This document shows positions 54,885 through 63,881 of a DNA stretch of 64,000 bases, one piece after another; position 1 is the first letter of the stretch, and each line of letters starts with the position of its first letter. The translations under genes and the position numbers were made by a program. The notes below the pieces were generated by a model. The model searched no databases, was not told the origin of the DNA, and saw nothing but the letters and a program-made list of their open reading frames with translations. This DNA is from Microbacterium aerolatum (GTDB lineage: Bacteria; Actinomycetota; Actinomycetes; Actinomycetales; Microbacteriaceae). The DNA lies in contig NZ_BJUW01000006.1 of the NCBI RefSeq assembly GCF_007988825.1, positions 123,302-187,301 on the forward strand. The letters are read 5' to 3'.

Positions 54885-55055
54885 TCAGGCGTCGGCATCC
54901 GCCTCGTCGGAATCGATGTCTTCGGCGCCTTCGCCCAGATCATCCTCGACCTGCGCCGGCGGCAAGTCGTCGAGGAACGCGCGGTCGTCGTTCGGGTCGC
55001 CTGTGCCCTTGTCGAGTCCGGACTCGGTCGGGTCGTCGGTGCGCGGATCGCTCAT
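54885..55055 (-). CDS. very small acidic protein (56 residues)
   Basis: 56 residues with about 21 Asp or Glu and only four Arg or Lys, beginning MSDPRTDDPTESG and ending in an Asp/Ala tail. It has a good ribosome site, AGAAGGAG 7 nt before the ATG. No family recognised. Codon positions are strongly GC3-biased like those of real genes. It lies between the dehydrogenase and another small gene on the same strand (55080-55226), and may be expressed with it. Confidence 0.6.
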   Translation of the reverse strand: MSDPRTDDPTESGLDKGTGDPNDDRAFLDDLPPAQVEDDLGEGAEDIDSDEADADA

Positions 55056-55079
55056 GGCATGCTCCTTCTGTTAGGTGGA

Positions 55080-55226
55080 TCAGTCTTCCGGCCCGAAGCC
55101 GGCGTCGAAAACACGGTGGTACCGTTCGGCATCTTCGAGCGTCTCGCATTCGAGGAGACGCGCTTCGGCAACCGGCATGAGCGGCGACTCATGCGTGTCC
55201 GACGCCGCGAACGATGGAAGTGCCAT
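55080..55226 (-). CDS. very small hypothetical protein (48 residues)
   Basis: 48 residues, Ala/Glu-rich, with ARLLECETLEDAERYHRVF as its helical middle and one Cys. The only candidate ribosome site is a weak ACGG. It ends 24 bp before the small acidic gene on the same strand. I do not recognise it; it could be spurious. Confidence 0.45.
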   Translation of the reverse strand: MALPSFAASDTHESPLMPVAEARLLECETLEDAERYHRVFDAGFGPED

Positions 55227-55309
55227 GGTCCGTCAAGAATCATGGTTCGCCGAACCGGATGCCAGAGGCTTGACAATCCGTGCGCCCAGCGTCCCAGCTT
55301 CCCAGGTTG

Positions 55310-55663
55310 TCAGCGCCCGAGCTTCTCCGCACACGGCACGCACAGTTCCGCGAACGGACGCACGCGCAGGCGGGCGACCGGGATGCCGCGACCGCAGTTC
55401 GCGCAGACCCCGTAGGTGCCGACATCCATGCGCGCCAGCGCCTCGTCGACCTGCCGCAGTTCCTCGCGGGCGCCCTCGAGCAGCCCGCTGAGCCGCGACC
55501 ACTCGGCCGACAGGGGAACGCCCTCCGGGTCGTGCTCGTCATCGTCGCTCTGGCTGCTGCGGTCGTGAGTGAGCTGGTTCAGTGTTGCCGTCAGTGCCTC
55601 GGTGCGATCGTTCGCCTCGCGCCGCAGGGCGTCGAGAAGAGGACGCAGCTCGTTGTCGCTCAT
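55310..55663 (-). CDS. TraR/DksA-type zinc-finger protein
   Basis: 117 residues. An N-terminal coiled-coil helix (LLDALRREANDRTEALTATL) is followed by a four-Cys finger of the DksA/TraR type: VCANCGRGIPVARL and ELCVPCAEKLGR. Such proteins bind RNA polymerase through its secondary channel or act as small regulators. TAAGGT ends exactly 6 nt before ATG 55663, so the mRNA should be leaderless; the alternative GTG two codons upstream lies inside that promoter. Confidence 0.88.
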   Translation of the reverse strand: MSDNELRPLLDALRREANDRTEALTATLNQLTHDRSSQSDDDEHDPEGVPLSAEWSRLSGLLEGAREELRQVDEALARMDVGTYGVCANCGRGIPVARLRVRPFAELCVPCAEKLGR

Positions 55664-55707
55664 GCCCACACCTTAGGCCTGACGGCGTCCGTCCGGTGTC
55701 TGCAAGA

Positions 55708-57375
55708 TCAGGCGAGAGCGGATGCCGGTCGGCCGGATCCACGTGCGATATGGCTGCGTGCATGGCTGACGGCGTCGTCGAGGGACGTGAAGAGGTGACG
55801 GTGGTGGCGGAGGGAGTTCAGCACGCCGACGGTGCGGAAGAGGTCCTCGTGCACCGGCTGCACCCCCTTGATGAGCACGGTCACGCCGCGCCGCTCGAGG
55901 GACTGCACGATGTCCTGCAGAGCGTGCGCCCCGCTCGCGTCGACGTGCTCGAGCTTCGACATGCGCAGGACGACGACGGTCGCACCCTGCATCCGCGTGA
56001 TCTCCTCGAACACCCGCTCTGCCGAGGCGAAGATCAGCGGCCCGTCGATCCGCACGACCGCGATGCGCTCATCGCCGGGCTGGGGCGGCCCGGCGATCTC
56101 CTCGCGCTGCACGCCCGTGCTGCGCGAGAGGTTGCGGATCGCGAAGACGCCGGCGAACACGATGCCGATGACGACGGCGACGATGAGGTCGAACGAGACG
56201 GTGATGATCGCGGTCACGATGAACGCCGCGGCATCCGACCGCGCCGACTTCAGGATCGAGCGCATCGTCGCTGCGCGAACCATGCGGACGGCGGTGAGCA
56301 TGAGCACGCCGGCGAGACCCGCGAGCGGGATCATCCCGACCGGCCCCGACAGCACGAGCACGAACAGCAGCAGTACGACGGCGTGCACGATCGACGCGAG
56401 GCGAGTGCGACCGCCCGAGCGCACGTTGACGGCGGTGCGTGCGATCGCTCCGGTCGCCGGCATCCCGCCGAACAGGCCGGAGCCGATGGACGCGATCCCC
56501 TGGCCGACCAGCTCGCGGTCCGGGTCGTACGAACCCGTGTCGCCGAGGGAGGCGGCCACGCGCGCAGAGAGCAGCGACTCGATGGCGGCCAACGCGGCGA
56601 TCGTGAACGCCGGGGCCAGCAGGGCGGCCGTCCCGCTGAGGGTGATGGTCGGGAGGGCGGGCATCGGGAGGCCGGCGGGCAGTGCACCGATGACGGCGAG
56701 CGGACTGTCGATCATCAGGCAGAGGAGCGTCACGACCGCGATCCCGATGAGGGAGCCCGGGATGCCGGGGTGCAGGCGCTGCGCGAGCAGCATGAATCCG
56801 ATCACGATGAGGGCGGCGCCCACTGCCCAGGGGACGTAGGTCCAGTCGGCCTCGGAGATCGCCTGCACAGCTGCGATGAGTGCGTTGGAGCTGTGGCTCG
56901 CGGCATCCGCCTCCCCGCCGACCGTGAGCGACGGCACCTGCTGCAAGAAGATGATCGCGGCGATGCCGAGCGTGAACCCCTCGATCACCGGCCACGGGAT
57001 CACGCCCACCGCCTTGCCCAGCCGTAGTGCACCGGCGGCGAGCACGATGACGCCGGCCATGATGCTGACGAGGGCGACCGTGCCGACTCCGTGCTCGGCG
57101 ACGATCGGCAGCAGCACGACGACCATCGCCCCGGTCGGGCCGGAGATCTGCACGTTCGAACCGCCGAAGATCGCGGCCAGGACGCCCGCGATGATCGCGG
57201 TGATGAGTCCGGCCTCGGCGCTCACGCCCGAGCTGACTCCGAACCCGAGCGCGAGGGGAAGCGCGACGATTCCGACGGTCAGCCCCGCCACTACATCGCG
57301 CTTCCAGGTGCGCCGGAGATCACGGTAATCGTCGAGCGACGGCATCAGGCCGCGTACGCGAGCTGAGGTGCTCAC
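55708..57375 (-). CDS. SulP-family anion transporter with STAS domain
   Basis: 555 residues. Ten to twelve helices cover residues 25-420 (VVAGLTVGIVALPLALGFGV; NVQISGPTGAMVVVLLPI; GMPATGAIARTAVNVRSGG), followed by a STAS domain at about 440-545 with LEHVDASGAHAL. It imports sulfate, bicarbonate or another anion. It overlaps the ArsR gene by 4 bp and is probably regulated by it, an uncommon pairing for SulP that suggests control by a metal, thiol or sulfur signal. Confidence 0.9.
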   Translation of the reverse strand: MSTSARVRGLMPSLDDYRDLRRTWKRDVVAGLTVGIVALPLALGFGVSSGVSAEAGLITAIIAGVLAAIFGGSNVQISGPTGAMVVVLLPIVAEHGVGTVALVSIMAGVIVLAAGALRLGKAVGVIPWPVIEGFTLGIAAIIFLQQVPSLTVGGEADAASHSSNALIAAVQAISEADWTYVPWAVGAALIVIGFMLLAQRLHPGIPGSLIGIAVVTLLCLMIDSPLAVIGALPAGLPMPALPTITLSGTAALLAPAFTIAALAAIESLLSARVAASLGDTGSYDPDRELVGQGIASIGSGLFGGMPATGAIARTAVNVRSGGRTRLASIVHAVVLLLFVLVLSGPVGMIPLAGLAGVLMLTAVRMVRAATMRSILKSARSDAAAFIVTAIITVSFDLIVAVVIGIVFAGVFAIRNLSRSTGVQREEIAGPPQPGDERIAVVRIDGPLIFASAERVFEEITRMQGATVVVLRMSKLEHVDASGAHALQDIVQSLERRGVTVLIKGVQPVHEDLFRTVGVLNSLRHHRHLFTSLDDAVSHARSHIARGSGRPASALA

Positions 57376-57740
57376 AGCGGGCCCTGTGTGAGCGCGGGCA
57401 GCGCGTTGGCGTGTTCGATGCGCTCGCCGTCGGTTCGGACGATCTCGAGCAGCAGTGCGCGGGCGACCGCGAGCATCTCTGCGGTGCGCCGGTCGGCCAG
57501 GCGGTAGTAGACGTGGCTGGCGCGGCGTTCGGATGTCACCAGGCGATGCCGGCGCAGCACGGAGAGGTGCTGGGAGAGGTGTGATGCCTCCAGCCCGGTC
57601 TCCTCGCCCAGTCGGGCGACGCTCACCTCGTCGGCGTCCGAGAGGAGCTCGAGAATGCGGATGCGGAAAGGGTGCGCGAGCCCCTTGAAGAGGTTGGCCT
57701 TCACCTCGTAGAGCGGACGATGGGCCTCACTTAGTGACAT
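57372..57740 (-). CDS. ArsR-family regulator upstream of SulP
   Basis: 122 residues: FKGLAHPFRIRILELLSDAD, recognition helix in GLEASHLSQHLSVLRRHRLV and wing HVYYRLADRRTAEM. No Cys pair of the classic arsenic site is present. TATGAT lies 9 nt before the ATG and the region holds the palindrome ATGATCAT, a possible operator. It heads the SulP operon. Confidence 0.88.
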   Translation of the reverse strand: MSLSEAHRPLYEVKANLFKGLAHPFRIRILELLSDADEVSVARLGEETGLEASHLSQHLSVLRRHRLVTSERRASHVYYRLADRRTAEMLAVARALLLEIVRTDGERIEHANALPALTQGPL

Positions 57741-57831
57741 GATGAAATGATCATATCGCGGAAACGGGGGTGCTTCGGCCGACGGGCGTGCAGATCGACT
57801 GACAGGTGTCGCGCCGAGCGCGCCAGGCGGC

Positions 57832-57972
57832 TCAGCCGAACAGCAGGCTCAGCACGGTCGAGCCGCCGCCGACCAGGATCAGCGCCCCGATCGTCACCCA
57901 GGCGATCAAACGGATGCGGCGGTTGCGGCGCTCGCCGAGGTCGCCGTAGTCGTCGCTCAGGTCGTCGCTCAT
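57832..57972 (-). CDS. small single-helix membrane protein downstream of purL
   Basis: 46 residues: an acidic start ([19 protein letters not shown]) and one helix ([19 protein letters not shown]) close to the C-terminus. It starts in an ATGA overlap with the purL stop, so it is translated with purL. Small proteins of this shape follow purL in other actinobacteria to my memory, but I cannot verify it here. Confidence 0.72.
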   Translation of the reverse strand: MSDDLSDDYGDLGERRNRRIRLIAWVTIGALILVGGGSTVLSLLFG

Positions 57973-60299
57973 GCGACCGGCTCCGCGACGGTCGGGCCGA
58001 AGGCCGCCGGCAGCGTCGCCTGAGAGGTCTGACGCAGCTCGGATGCCGAGACCGTGAACAGCCCGGTCACCTCGAGGTCGGGCACGGTGTCGGTCACGCC
58101 GATGCGCAGCACCGGGTAACCGCGTCCCTCGCACAGGCCCTGGAACTTCACGTCCTCCTCGCGCGGAACCGTCACGATGACGCGACCGGTCGACTCCGAG
58201 AACAGAGCGGATGCCGCATCCACCCCGTCGCGCTCCATGAGCTCGGTCAGCCACACGCGGGCGCCGACGCCGAAGCGCATGACACCCTCGGCGAGTGCCT
58301 GGGCGAGGCCACCCTCGGACACGTCGTGAGCCGACGAGATCAGCCACTCGTCGCGCGCCGCGCCGATGAGACCGGCGAGCGTCTTCTCACCCGCGAGGTC
58401 GACCTTCGGCGGGACGCCGCCGAGGTGGCCGTGCACGACGTCGGCCCAGGCCGAACCCGAGAGCTCGGTCGCGGTGGTGCCGAGGAGGTAGATGTTCTGT
58501 CCCTCGTCCTGCCAGCCAGACGGGATGCGGCGCGAGACGTCGTCGATGATGCCGAGCACGCCAACCAGCGGAGTCGGGTGGATCGGGGTGTCGCCGGTCT
58601 GGTTGTAGAACGAGACGTTGCCGCCGGTGACCGGGGTGCCGAGCTCGTAGCATCCATCGGCCAGGCCGTCGACGGTCTGCCCGAACTGCCACATGACCTC
58701 GGGGTTCTCCGGGCTGCCGAAGTTCAGGCAGTCGGTGATCGCGGTGGGCGCAGCGCCCGTGACGGCGACGTTGCGGTACGCCTCGGCGAGCGCGAGTTGT
58801 GCACCCGCGTAGGGGTCGAGCTGGCAATAGCGGCCGTTGGCGTCGGTGGAGATCGCGAAGCCGAGACCCGACTCCTCGTCGGCGCGGATCATGCCGGCGT
58901 CGTCGGGGAAGGCGAGGGCTGTGTTGCCGAGCACGTAGTAGTCGTACTGGTTGGTGATCCAGCGGGTGTCGGCGAGGTTCGGCGAGCCGACCAGCGACAG
59001 GAACTGCTCGCGCAACACGTCGCCGTCGTTCGAGCGGGGCAGGAGCTCCGCAGCATCCGCCTGGAGCGCGTCGATCCATGTCGGATAGGCGACCGGACGG
59101 TCGTAGACCGGCCCGTCGACCGCGACCGTCGACGGGTCGACGTCGACGATGCGCTCGCCCTGCCAGTCGATGATGAGGCGGCCGTCGCCGGTGACCTCGC
59201 CGAGCACGCTGGTCTCGACGTCCCACTTGTTCACGACCTCGAGGAACGCGTCGAGCTTCTCGGGAGCGACGATGGCCATCATGCGCTCCTGCGACTCCGA
59301 CATGAGGATCTCCTCGGCAGTCAGCGACGGGTCGCGCAGCAGGACGTTGTCGAGGGAGACGTGCATGCCGGAGTTTCCGTTGGCGGCGAGCTCGCTGGTC
59401 GCGCACGAAATCCCGGCGGCGCCGAGGTCCTGGATGGCCTCGACGAGCTCGCCCTTGTACAGCTCGAGGCAGCACTCGATGAGCACCTTCTCGGCGAAGG
59501 GGTCGCCGACCTGGACGGCGGGACGCTTGGTCGGGCCGGTCGAGTCGAAGGAGTCGGAGGCCAGGATGCTGGCGCCGCCGATGCCGTCGCCGCCGGTGCG
59601 CGCACCGAAGAGGACGACCTTGTTGCCGACGCCGGTGGCGTTCGCGAGCTTGAGGTCCTCGTGGCGGAGCACGCCCACCGCGAGGGCGTTCACCAGCGGG
59701 TTGGCCTGGTAGACGGAGTCGAACACCGTCTCGCCGCCGATGTTGGGAAGGCCCAGGCAGTTGCCGTAGAAGGAGATGCCGGCGGTGACGCCGTGTACGA
59801 CGCGGGCCGTGTCGGGATGGTCGATCGCGCCGAAGCGGAGCGCATCCATCACCGCGACGGGGCGGGCACCCATCGAGATGATGTCGCGGACGATGCCGCC
59901 CACGCCGGTCGCGGCGCCCTGGAACGGCTCGATGAAGGAGGGGTGGTTGTGCGACTCGGCCTTGAAGGTGACGGCCCAGCCCTCGCCGACGTCGATGACG
60001 CCCGCGTTCTGGCCCATGCCGACCATGAGGCGCTCGCGCATCTCGTCGGAGACCTTCTGGCCGAAGCGGCGCAGGTAGTTCTTGGAGGACTTGTAGGAGC
60101 AGTGCTCTGACCACATCACCGAGTACATAGCCAGCTCGCCCGAGGTGGGGCGGCGGCCGAGGATCTCGCGGATGCGGGCGTACTCGTCATCCTTCAGCCC
60201 GAGGGCGCCGTAGGGCTGCTCCTTCTCGGGCGTCGCCGCGGCGTTGGCGACGGAGTCGGGGACGTGCTGACGAGCGGATGCTTCGGGGGCGGTGGTCAC
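57969..60299 (-). CDS. purL: phosphoribosylformylglycinamidine synthase II
   Basis: Converts FGAR to FGAM using ATP and ammonia in purine synthesis. 776 residues, the normal length for the small (bacterial, non-fused) PurL, which works with PurS and PurQ. Family blocks: [67 protein letters not shown] region ([18 protein letters not shown]) and [13 protein letters not shown]. The start is GTG 60299 with GGAGC at 5 nt. purS and purQ are not in the window. It is followed by the 46-residue gene. Confidence 0.96.
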   Translation of the reverse strand: MTTAPEASARQHVPDSVANAAATPEKEQPYGALGLKDDEYARIREILGRRPTSGELAMYSVMWSEHCSYKSSKNYLRRFGQKVSDEMRERLMVGMGQNAGVIDVGEGWAVTFKAESHNHPSFIEPFQGAATGVGGIVRDIISMGARPVAVMDALRFGAIDHPDTARVVHGVTAGISFYGNCLGLPNIGGETVFDSVYQANPLVNALAVGVLRHEDLKLANATGVGNKVVLFGARTGGDGIGGASILASDSFDSTGPTKRPAVQVGDPFAEKVLIECCLELYKGELVEAIQDLGAAGISCATSELAANGNSGMHVSLDNVLLRDPSLTAEEILMSESQERMMAIVAPEKLDAFLEVVNKWDVETSVLGEVTGDGRLIIDWQGERIVDVDPSTVAVDGPVYDRPVAYPTWIDALQADAAELLPRSNDGDVLREQFLSLVGSPNLADTRWITNQYDYYVLGNTALAFPDDAGMIRADEESGLGFAISTDANGRYCQLDPYAGAQLALAEAYRNVAVTGAAPTAITDCLNFGSPENPEVMWQFGQTVDGLADGCYELGTPVTGGNVSFYNQTGDTPIHPTPLVGVLGIIDDVSRRIPSGWQDEGQNIYLLGTTATELSGSAWADVVHGHLGGVPPKVDLAGEKTLAGLIGAARDEWLISSAHDVSEGGLAQALAEGVMRFGVGARVWLTELMERDGVDAASALFSESTGRVIVTVPREEDVKFQGLCEGRGYPVLRIGVTDTVPDLEVTGLFTVSASELRQTSQATLPAAFGPTVAEPVA

Positions 60300-60381
60300 G
60301 CGCGCTCCAAGTGGCGAGAGGGCTGGCGGGGCGGTCTCAGTCTACTTGCGTCGGCTGGCCGTAGATCTCGCTGAGAATTGC

Positions 60382-60414
60382 CTTGCCGCATGAGAATCGT
60401 GCTCGCACGGCAAG
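60382..60414. other. inverted repeat upstream of purL
   Basis: CTTGCCG (60382-60388) and CGGCAAG (60408-60414) form an inverted repeat with a 19-base loop containing the smaller palindrome GTGCTCGCAC. It may be a terminator of the WYL gene or a purine-linked site; no decision is possible. Confidence 0.3.
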
Positions 60415-60463
60415 TCTCACCGTGGTGCGGAATTCTCGCGGCCGGACAGTCTGGCGGGGCAGG

Positions 60464-61420
60464 TCAGCGGGCGGCTGAGATGAGGCGTCGGGCGAGTGCT
60501 TCCGCCGCTTCTCGCAGCGGCTCGGGGCCGACGATCGTGAAGGGAGCCTCGAATCGCACGATCGACGCCAGCACACCGGTCCACGACCAGGAGCCCACCG
60601 TGATGCGGCACGAGTCCGCGTCGATCTCTTCGAGCGTCCCGTCGCCGATCCACGGGATGATCTCGCGGGCGGGGAGGTCGATGACCACTTCGCCGACGCA
60701 GGGCCAGCGGTCCTCGGCATCCGAGCCCTTCGCCCGCGCGGCGAGGTAGGTCTCGGCATCCACCGCCGGCAGCGCGCGCGGGGTGAACGACGGACCGGTC
60801 GGGATGCGCGGCGACATCCGGTCGAGCCGAAAGATGCGCCAGTCGTCTGCCTCGAGATCCCATGCGAGCAGATACCAGCGGCCCTCGCGAGCGACGACCG
60901 CGTGCGGCTCGGTGCGGCGGGGCGGACGGTCGTGGTCCGCGCCGTAGTCGAATCGCAGGACCTGCCGGTCGCGGGCGGTCGCGCTCACGGCTTCGAGCAC
61001 GGCGGGATCGACCTTGGCACTCGCGTTCTGCGCGCCGGTGAAGCGGATGCCGTCGATCCGATGCCGCAGGCGGGAGGGCATCACCTGTCGCACGGTGGCG
61101 AGGGCGCGCTCGGCGGATTCGCCAATGTCGACGCCGGTGGTGGATGCCGTCTGCAGGGCGACCGCGATCGCGACGGCCTGGTCGTCGTCGAACAGCAGTG
61201 GCGGCAACTCGGAGCCCGCGGCGAGGCGGTAGCCGCCGTCGGGGCCCTTGATCGCGCCGATGCGGTATCCGAGTTCGCGGAGCCGATCGACGTCGCGCCG
61301 CACCGTGCGCGGGCTCACCTCGAGGCGCTCGGCGAGCACATGGCCGGGCCAGTCGCGCTGCGTCTGCAGCAGGGACAGCAGCGCGAGCATGCGCGAGGAG
61401 CTTCCGGTCATGGCATCCAT
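60464..61420 (-). CDS. WYL-domain transcriptional regulator
   Basis: 318 residues. N-terminal winged helix (RMLALLSLLQTQRDWPGHVL; VSPRTVRRDVDRLRELGYRI), then a WYL domain at about 140-230 with VLRFDYGADHDRPPRRTEPH and WYLLAWDLEADDWRIFRLDR, and a C-terminal WCX-like extension. YafY-type regulators sense small molecules or nucleic acid stress. Start options are ATG 61420 and ATG 61411. It is divergent from a VOC protein with 100 bp between them and may control it. Confidence 0.9.
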   Translation of the reverse strand: MDAMTGSSSRMLALLSLLQTQRDWPGHVLAERLEVSPRTVRRDVDRLRELGYRIGAIKGPDGGYRLAAGSELPPLLFDDDQAVAIAVALQTASTTGVDIGESAERALATVRQVMPSRLRHRIDGIRFTGAQNASAKVDPAVLEAVSATARDRQVLRFDYGADHDRPPRRTEPHAVVAREGRWYLLAWDLEADDWRIFRLDRMSPRIPTGPSFTPRALPAVDAETYLAARAKGSDAEDRWPCVGEVVIDLPAREIIPWIGDGTLEEIDADSCRITVGSWSWTGVLASIVRFEAPFTIVGPEPLREAAEALARRLISAAR

Positions 61421-61520
61421 TCTGCGCCGAGTAGAGGACCGAAAATGACCTCTACTGCTGTGATCGTGGTTCTCGACGGCCGCTCGGCCCGTCGGACGCC
61501 TTCCCCATCAGGAGAGAATC

Positions 61521-61979
61521 ATGACCCTCACCACCACCACTCACCTCAACTTCCGCGGCGTCGCTCGGCAGGCGCTCGAGTTCTATCAGTCCGTGTTCGG
61601 CGGCGACCTCACGATCGCCACCTACGGCGACTTCGGGATGCCTGCGGGCGTGCCCGGCGCCGACAAGGTCGTCTTCGGCAAGCTCGCCGGGGTCGGCGGC
61701 ATCCGCCTGATGGCGTACGACATCCCGGGTCAGGACGACGCGGACGCCGCCGCGACGGCGGGTTCGACGCGACGAGAGAACGGCGTCACGATCACCGACC
61801 GGACCTTCTTCCAGTCGCTCGACAGCGGCTCGATCGAGGCGGTCGCCACGTACTGGGAGCGCCTCGCGGAGGGAGCCGCGATCATCGAGCCGCTTGCGGC
61901 ATCAGCGTGGTCGGCCGGATTCGGCATGCTCACCGACCGCTTCGGCGTGACCTGGGTGCTCGGCGTTACGGCCGAGTGA
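61521..61979 (+). CDS. VOC family protein (PhnB-like)
   Basis: 152 residues with the PhnB-type glyoxalase fold: THLNFRGVARQALEFYQSVF, FGGDLTIATYGDFG, and the C-terminal YWERLAEGAAIIEPL. Such proteins often bind a metal and a small ligand, with no known reaction. AGGAGAG lies 4 nt before the ATG. It is divergent from a WYL regulator. Confidence 0.87.
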   Translation: MTLTTTTHLNFRGVARQALEFYQSVFGGDLTIATYGDFGMPAGVPGADKVVFGKLAGVGGIRLMAYDIPGQDDADAAATAGSTRRENGVTITDRTFFQSLDSGSIEAVATYWERLAEGAAIIEPLAASAWSAGFGMLTDRFGVTWVLGVTAE

Positions 61980-61990
61980 ACGCCGGGTCC

Positions 61991-62226
61991 GGAGGTGTCG
62001 CTAATTGCCGCTGCAACACGGTCTGAGCGACAACTGGCGACACCTGCGGGCGGCGGCGGCGCGCTGCCTCCGGTGGCCCTGTCGGGGAGGTGTCGCTTCG
62101 TGCCGCTGCAGCGCTGGTTGAGCGACAACTGGCGACACCTCCGGGTGGGTGGCGGTGCGACCCTGTCGGGGAGGTGTCGCTTCGTGCCGCTTCGGCGCCG
62201 GTTGAGCGACAACAAGCGCCACCTCC
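61991..62226. repeat. three GGAGGTGTCGC palindromes
   Basis: Units at 61991-62047, 62086-62142 and 62170-62226 run from GGAGGTGTCGC to the inverse GCGACACCTCC, with inner GAGCGACAAC. They make up most of the 361-bp gap between the VOC gene and the MetE-like gene; the rest shows no gene. Confidence 0.85.
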
Positions 62227-62340
62227 GGCTACGGCATCAGTCCACCCGACCCCACCGCCCGACGTCACGGAGCGACACGAGATGTGTGCGGCTGCCGGTG
62301 TGTTCGTAGATTGGGAGCTCCCGCAGTGAAGGAGTTCCCC

Positions 62341-63567
62341 GTGTCCGAGATCCAGACCACGACCGCCGGTAGCCTCCCGCGAACCAGCGCGCTACTCGAC
62401 GCCAATGCGTCGCGCACGTTCGCCGAAGACGGCTTCACGCTCGAGTCGACGCCCGAGTTCGAGTCGCTGGTCGGAGAGGCCGTGGCCGATGTGGTCGAGC
62501 GCCAGCGTCGAGCGGGCATCACGCAGCCCGGCGACGGCGAGTTCGGCAAGGCGTCGTCGAGCTCGGTGGACTACGGCGCGTGGTGGGGATACTCGTTCCA
62601 GCGCGTGAACGGCCTGTCGCTGACCGAGGTCAACGCGTTCAACGAGCCGGCGCGGCAGTCCTCGCCGGGGAACGTGGTGCTGACGAGCTTCCTCGATCGC
62701 CGCGACCGGCAGGCGTTCGCCGACGCCTACGCCGACCCTGAGGCCGGTATCGGCACCGGCCGCAACGCGACTGCGTTCCCGACCACGACCGGTGCGCTCT
62801 CGTACCGCGGTCAGGATGCCGTCGCCGCCGACATCGCGCACCTCCGAGGTGCGCTGCGCGAGGGCGAGACCGGCTTCCTCACGGCGATCGCGCCGGGTTC
62901 GGCTGCACGCGTGCGCAACGAGTACTACCCGAGCGACGAGGCGCACATCGAGGCATGGGCCGACGTGCTGCGCGAGGAGTACCGCGCGATCACCGATGCC
63001 GGGCTGATCCTGCAGCTCGACGACCCGTCGCTGGCCGAGAACTGGGACCAGATCACGCCCGAGCCGACCGTCGCCGAGTACCAGCAGTTCACCAGCATCC
63101 GCATCGAGGCGATCAACCGGGCGATCGAGGGGCTGCCGAAGGAGCAGGTGCGCCTGCACCTCTGTTGGGGTTCGTGGCACGGGCCGCACTCCACCGACAT
63201 CGACGTGCGCCACATCCTTCCGGTCGTGCTGCAGGCGAAGGTCGGATCGATCTCGTTCGAGGCGGCGAACGCCCGTCACGAGCACGAGTGGGCGCAGTGG
63301 GCGGATGCCGCGGCCGACGGCCTCATCCCCGACGACCTCGTGCTGGTGCCCGGAGTCGTCGGCCACTCCACGAACCTGATCGAGCACCCCGACCTGGTCG
63401 CGCAGCGGATTCAGCGCTACACGGACATCGTCGGCGCCGACCGCGTGATCGCCTCGACCGACTGCGGACTCGGCGGCCGCGTGCACCCGGACATCGCCTG
63501 GGCCAAGCTCGAGACCCTCGGCGAGGGCGCGCGTCGCGCGGGAAGGCCCGCCGCGGTCATCGCGTAG
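62341..63567 (+). CDS. MetE-like (cobalamin-independent methionine synthase II family) protein
   Basis: 408 residues, a single UROD/MetE-type barrel, as found in proteins related to the C-terminal half of MetE. Motifs are TTAGSLPRTSALL, GDGEFGKASSSSVDYGAWWG, and the zinc-site like HLCWGSWHGPH and STDCGLGG. It may transfer a methyl or another group from a non-folate donor; it is not the full 760-residue methionine synthase. Its substrate is unknown. The start is GTG 62341 with AAGGAG 6 nt upstream. Confidence 0.85.
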   Translation: MSEIQTTTAGSLPRTSALLDANASRTFAEDGFTLESTPEFESLVGEAVADVVERQRRAGITQPGDGEFGKASSSSVDYGAWWGYSFQRVNGLSLTEVNAFNEPARQSSPGNVVLTSFLDRRDRQAFADAYADPEAGIGTGRNATAFPTTTGALSYRGQDAVAADIAHLRGALREGETGFLTAIAPGSAARVRNEYYPSDEAHIEAWADVLREEYRAITDAGLILQLDDPSLAENWDQITPEPTVAEYQQFTSIRIEAINRAIEGLPKEQVRLHLCWGSWHGPHSTDIDVRHILPVVLQAKVGSISFEAANARHEHEWAQWADAAADGLIPDDLVLVPGVVGHSTNLIEHPDLVAQRIQRYTDIVGADRVIASTDCGLGGRVHPDIAWAKLETLGEGARRAGRPAAVIA

Positions 63568-63611
63568 CAGGTGGCGCGGCCATCGGCGGCGCAGTCTGAG
63601 TTTGTCGCGGC

Positions 63612-63881
63612 AGGGGTCGCAAGTGGTCGCCTGCGCGAGGTCTTAGCGACGACTTGCGCCCCCTCCCGGAGTTGGGTCTCGCGGCAGGGGTCGCAAACGG
63701 TCGCCTGCGCGGCGTTCTGGCGACAACTTGCGACCCCTCTTGAGCTCGTTGCCTCTTCTGAGGTCCGGTCTTTCGGCAGGGGTCGCAAATGGTCGCCTGC
63801 GCGAGGTCTTAGCGACAACTTGTGACCCCTCTCGGAGTCGGGTCTCAGCGCAGGGGTCGCAAATGGTCGCTTGCACGGCGT
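63612..63881. repeat. four GGGGTCGCAAATGGTCGCC palindromes, the last truncated
   Basis: Units at 63612-63664, 63686-63739 and 63778-63830 run from AGGGGTCGCAAATGGTCGCC to the inverse end GCGACAACTTGCGACCCCT. The fourth (63852-63881) has only the left half and stops at the transposase end. This fills the 314-bp gap after the MetE-like gene. Confidence 0.88.

Noticed and set aside
63612..63881. CRISPR array
   Set aside because: The units are internal palindromes of about 55 bp with unequal gaps and no unique spacers of constant length, and no cas gene is present.
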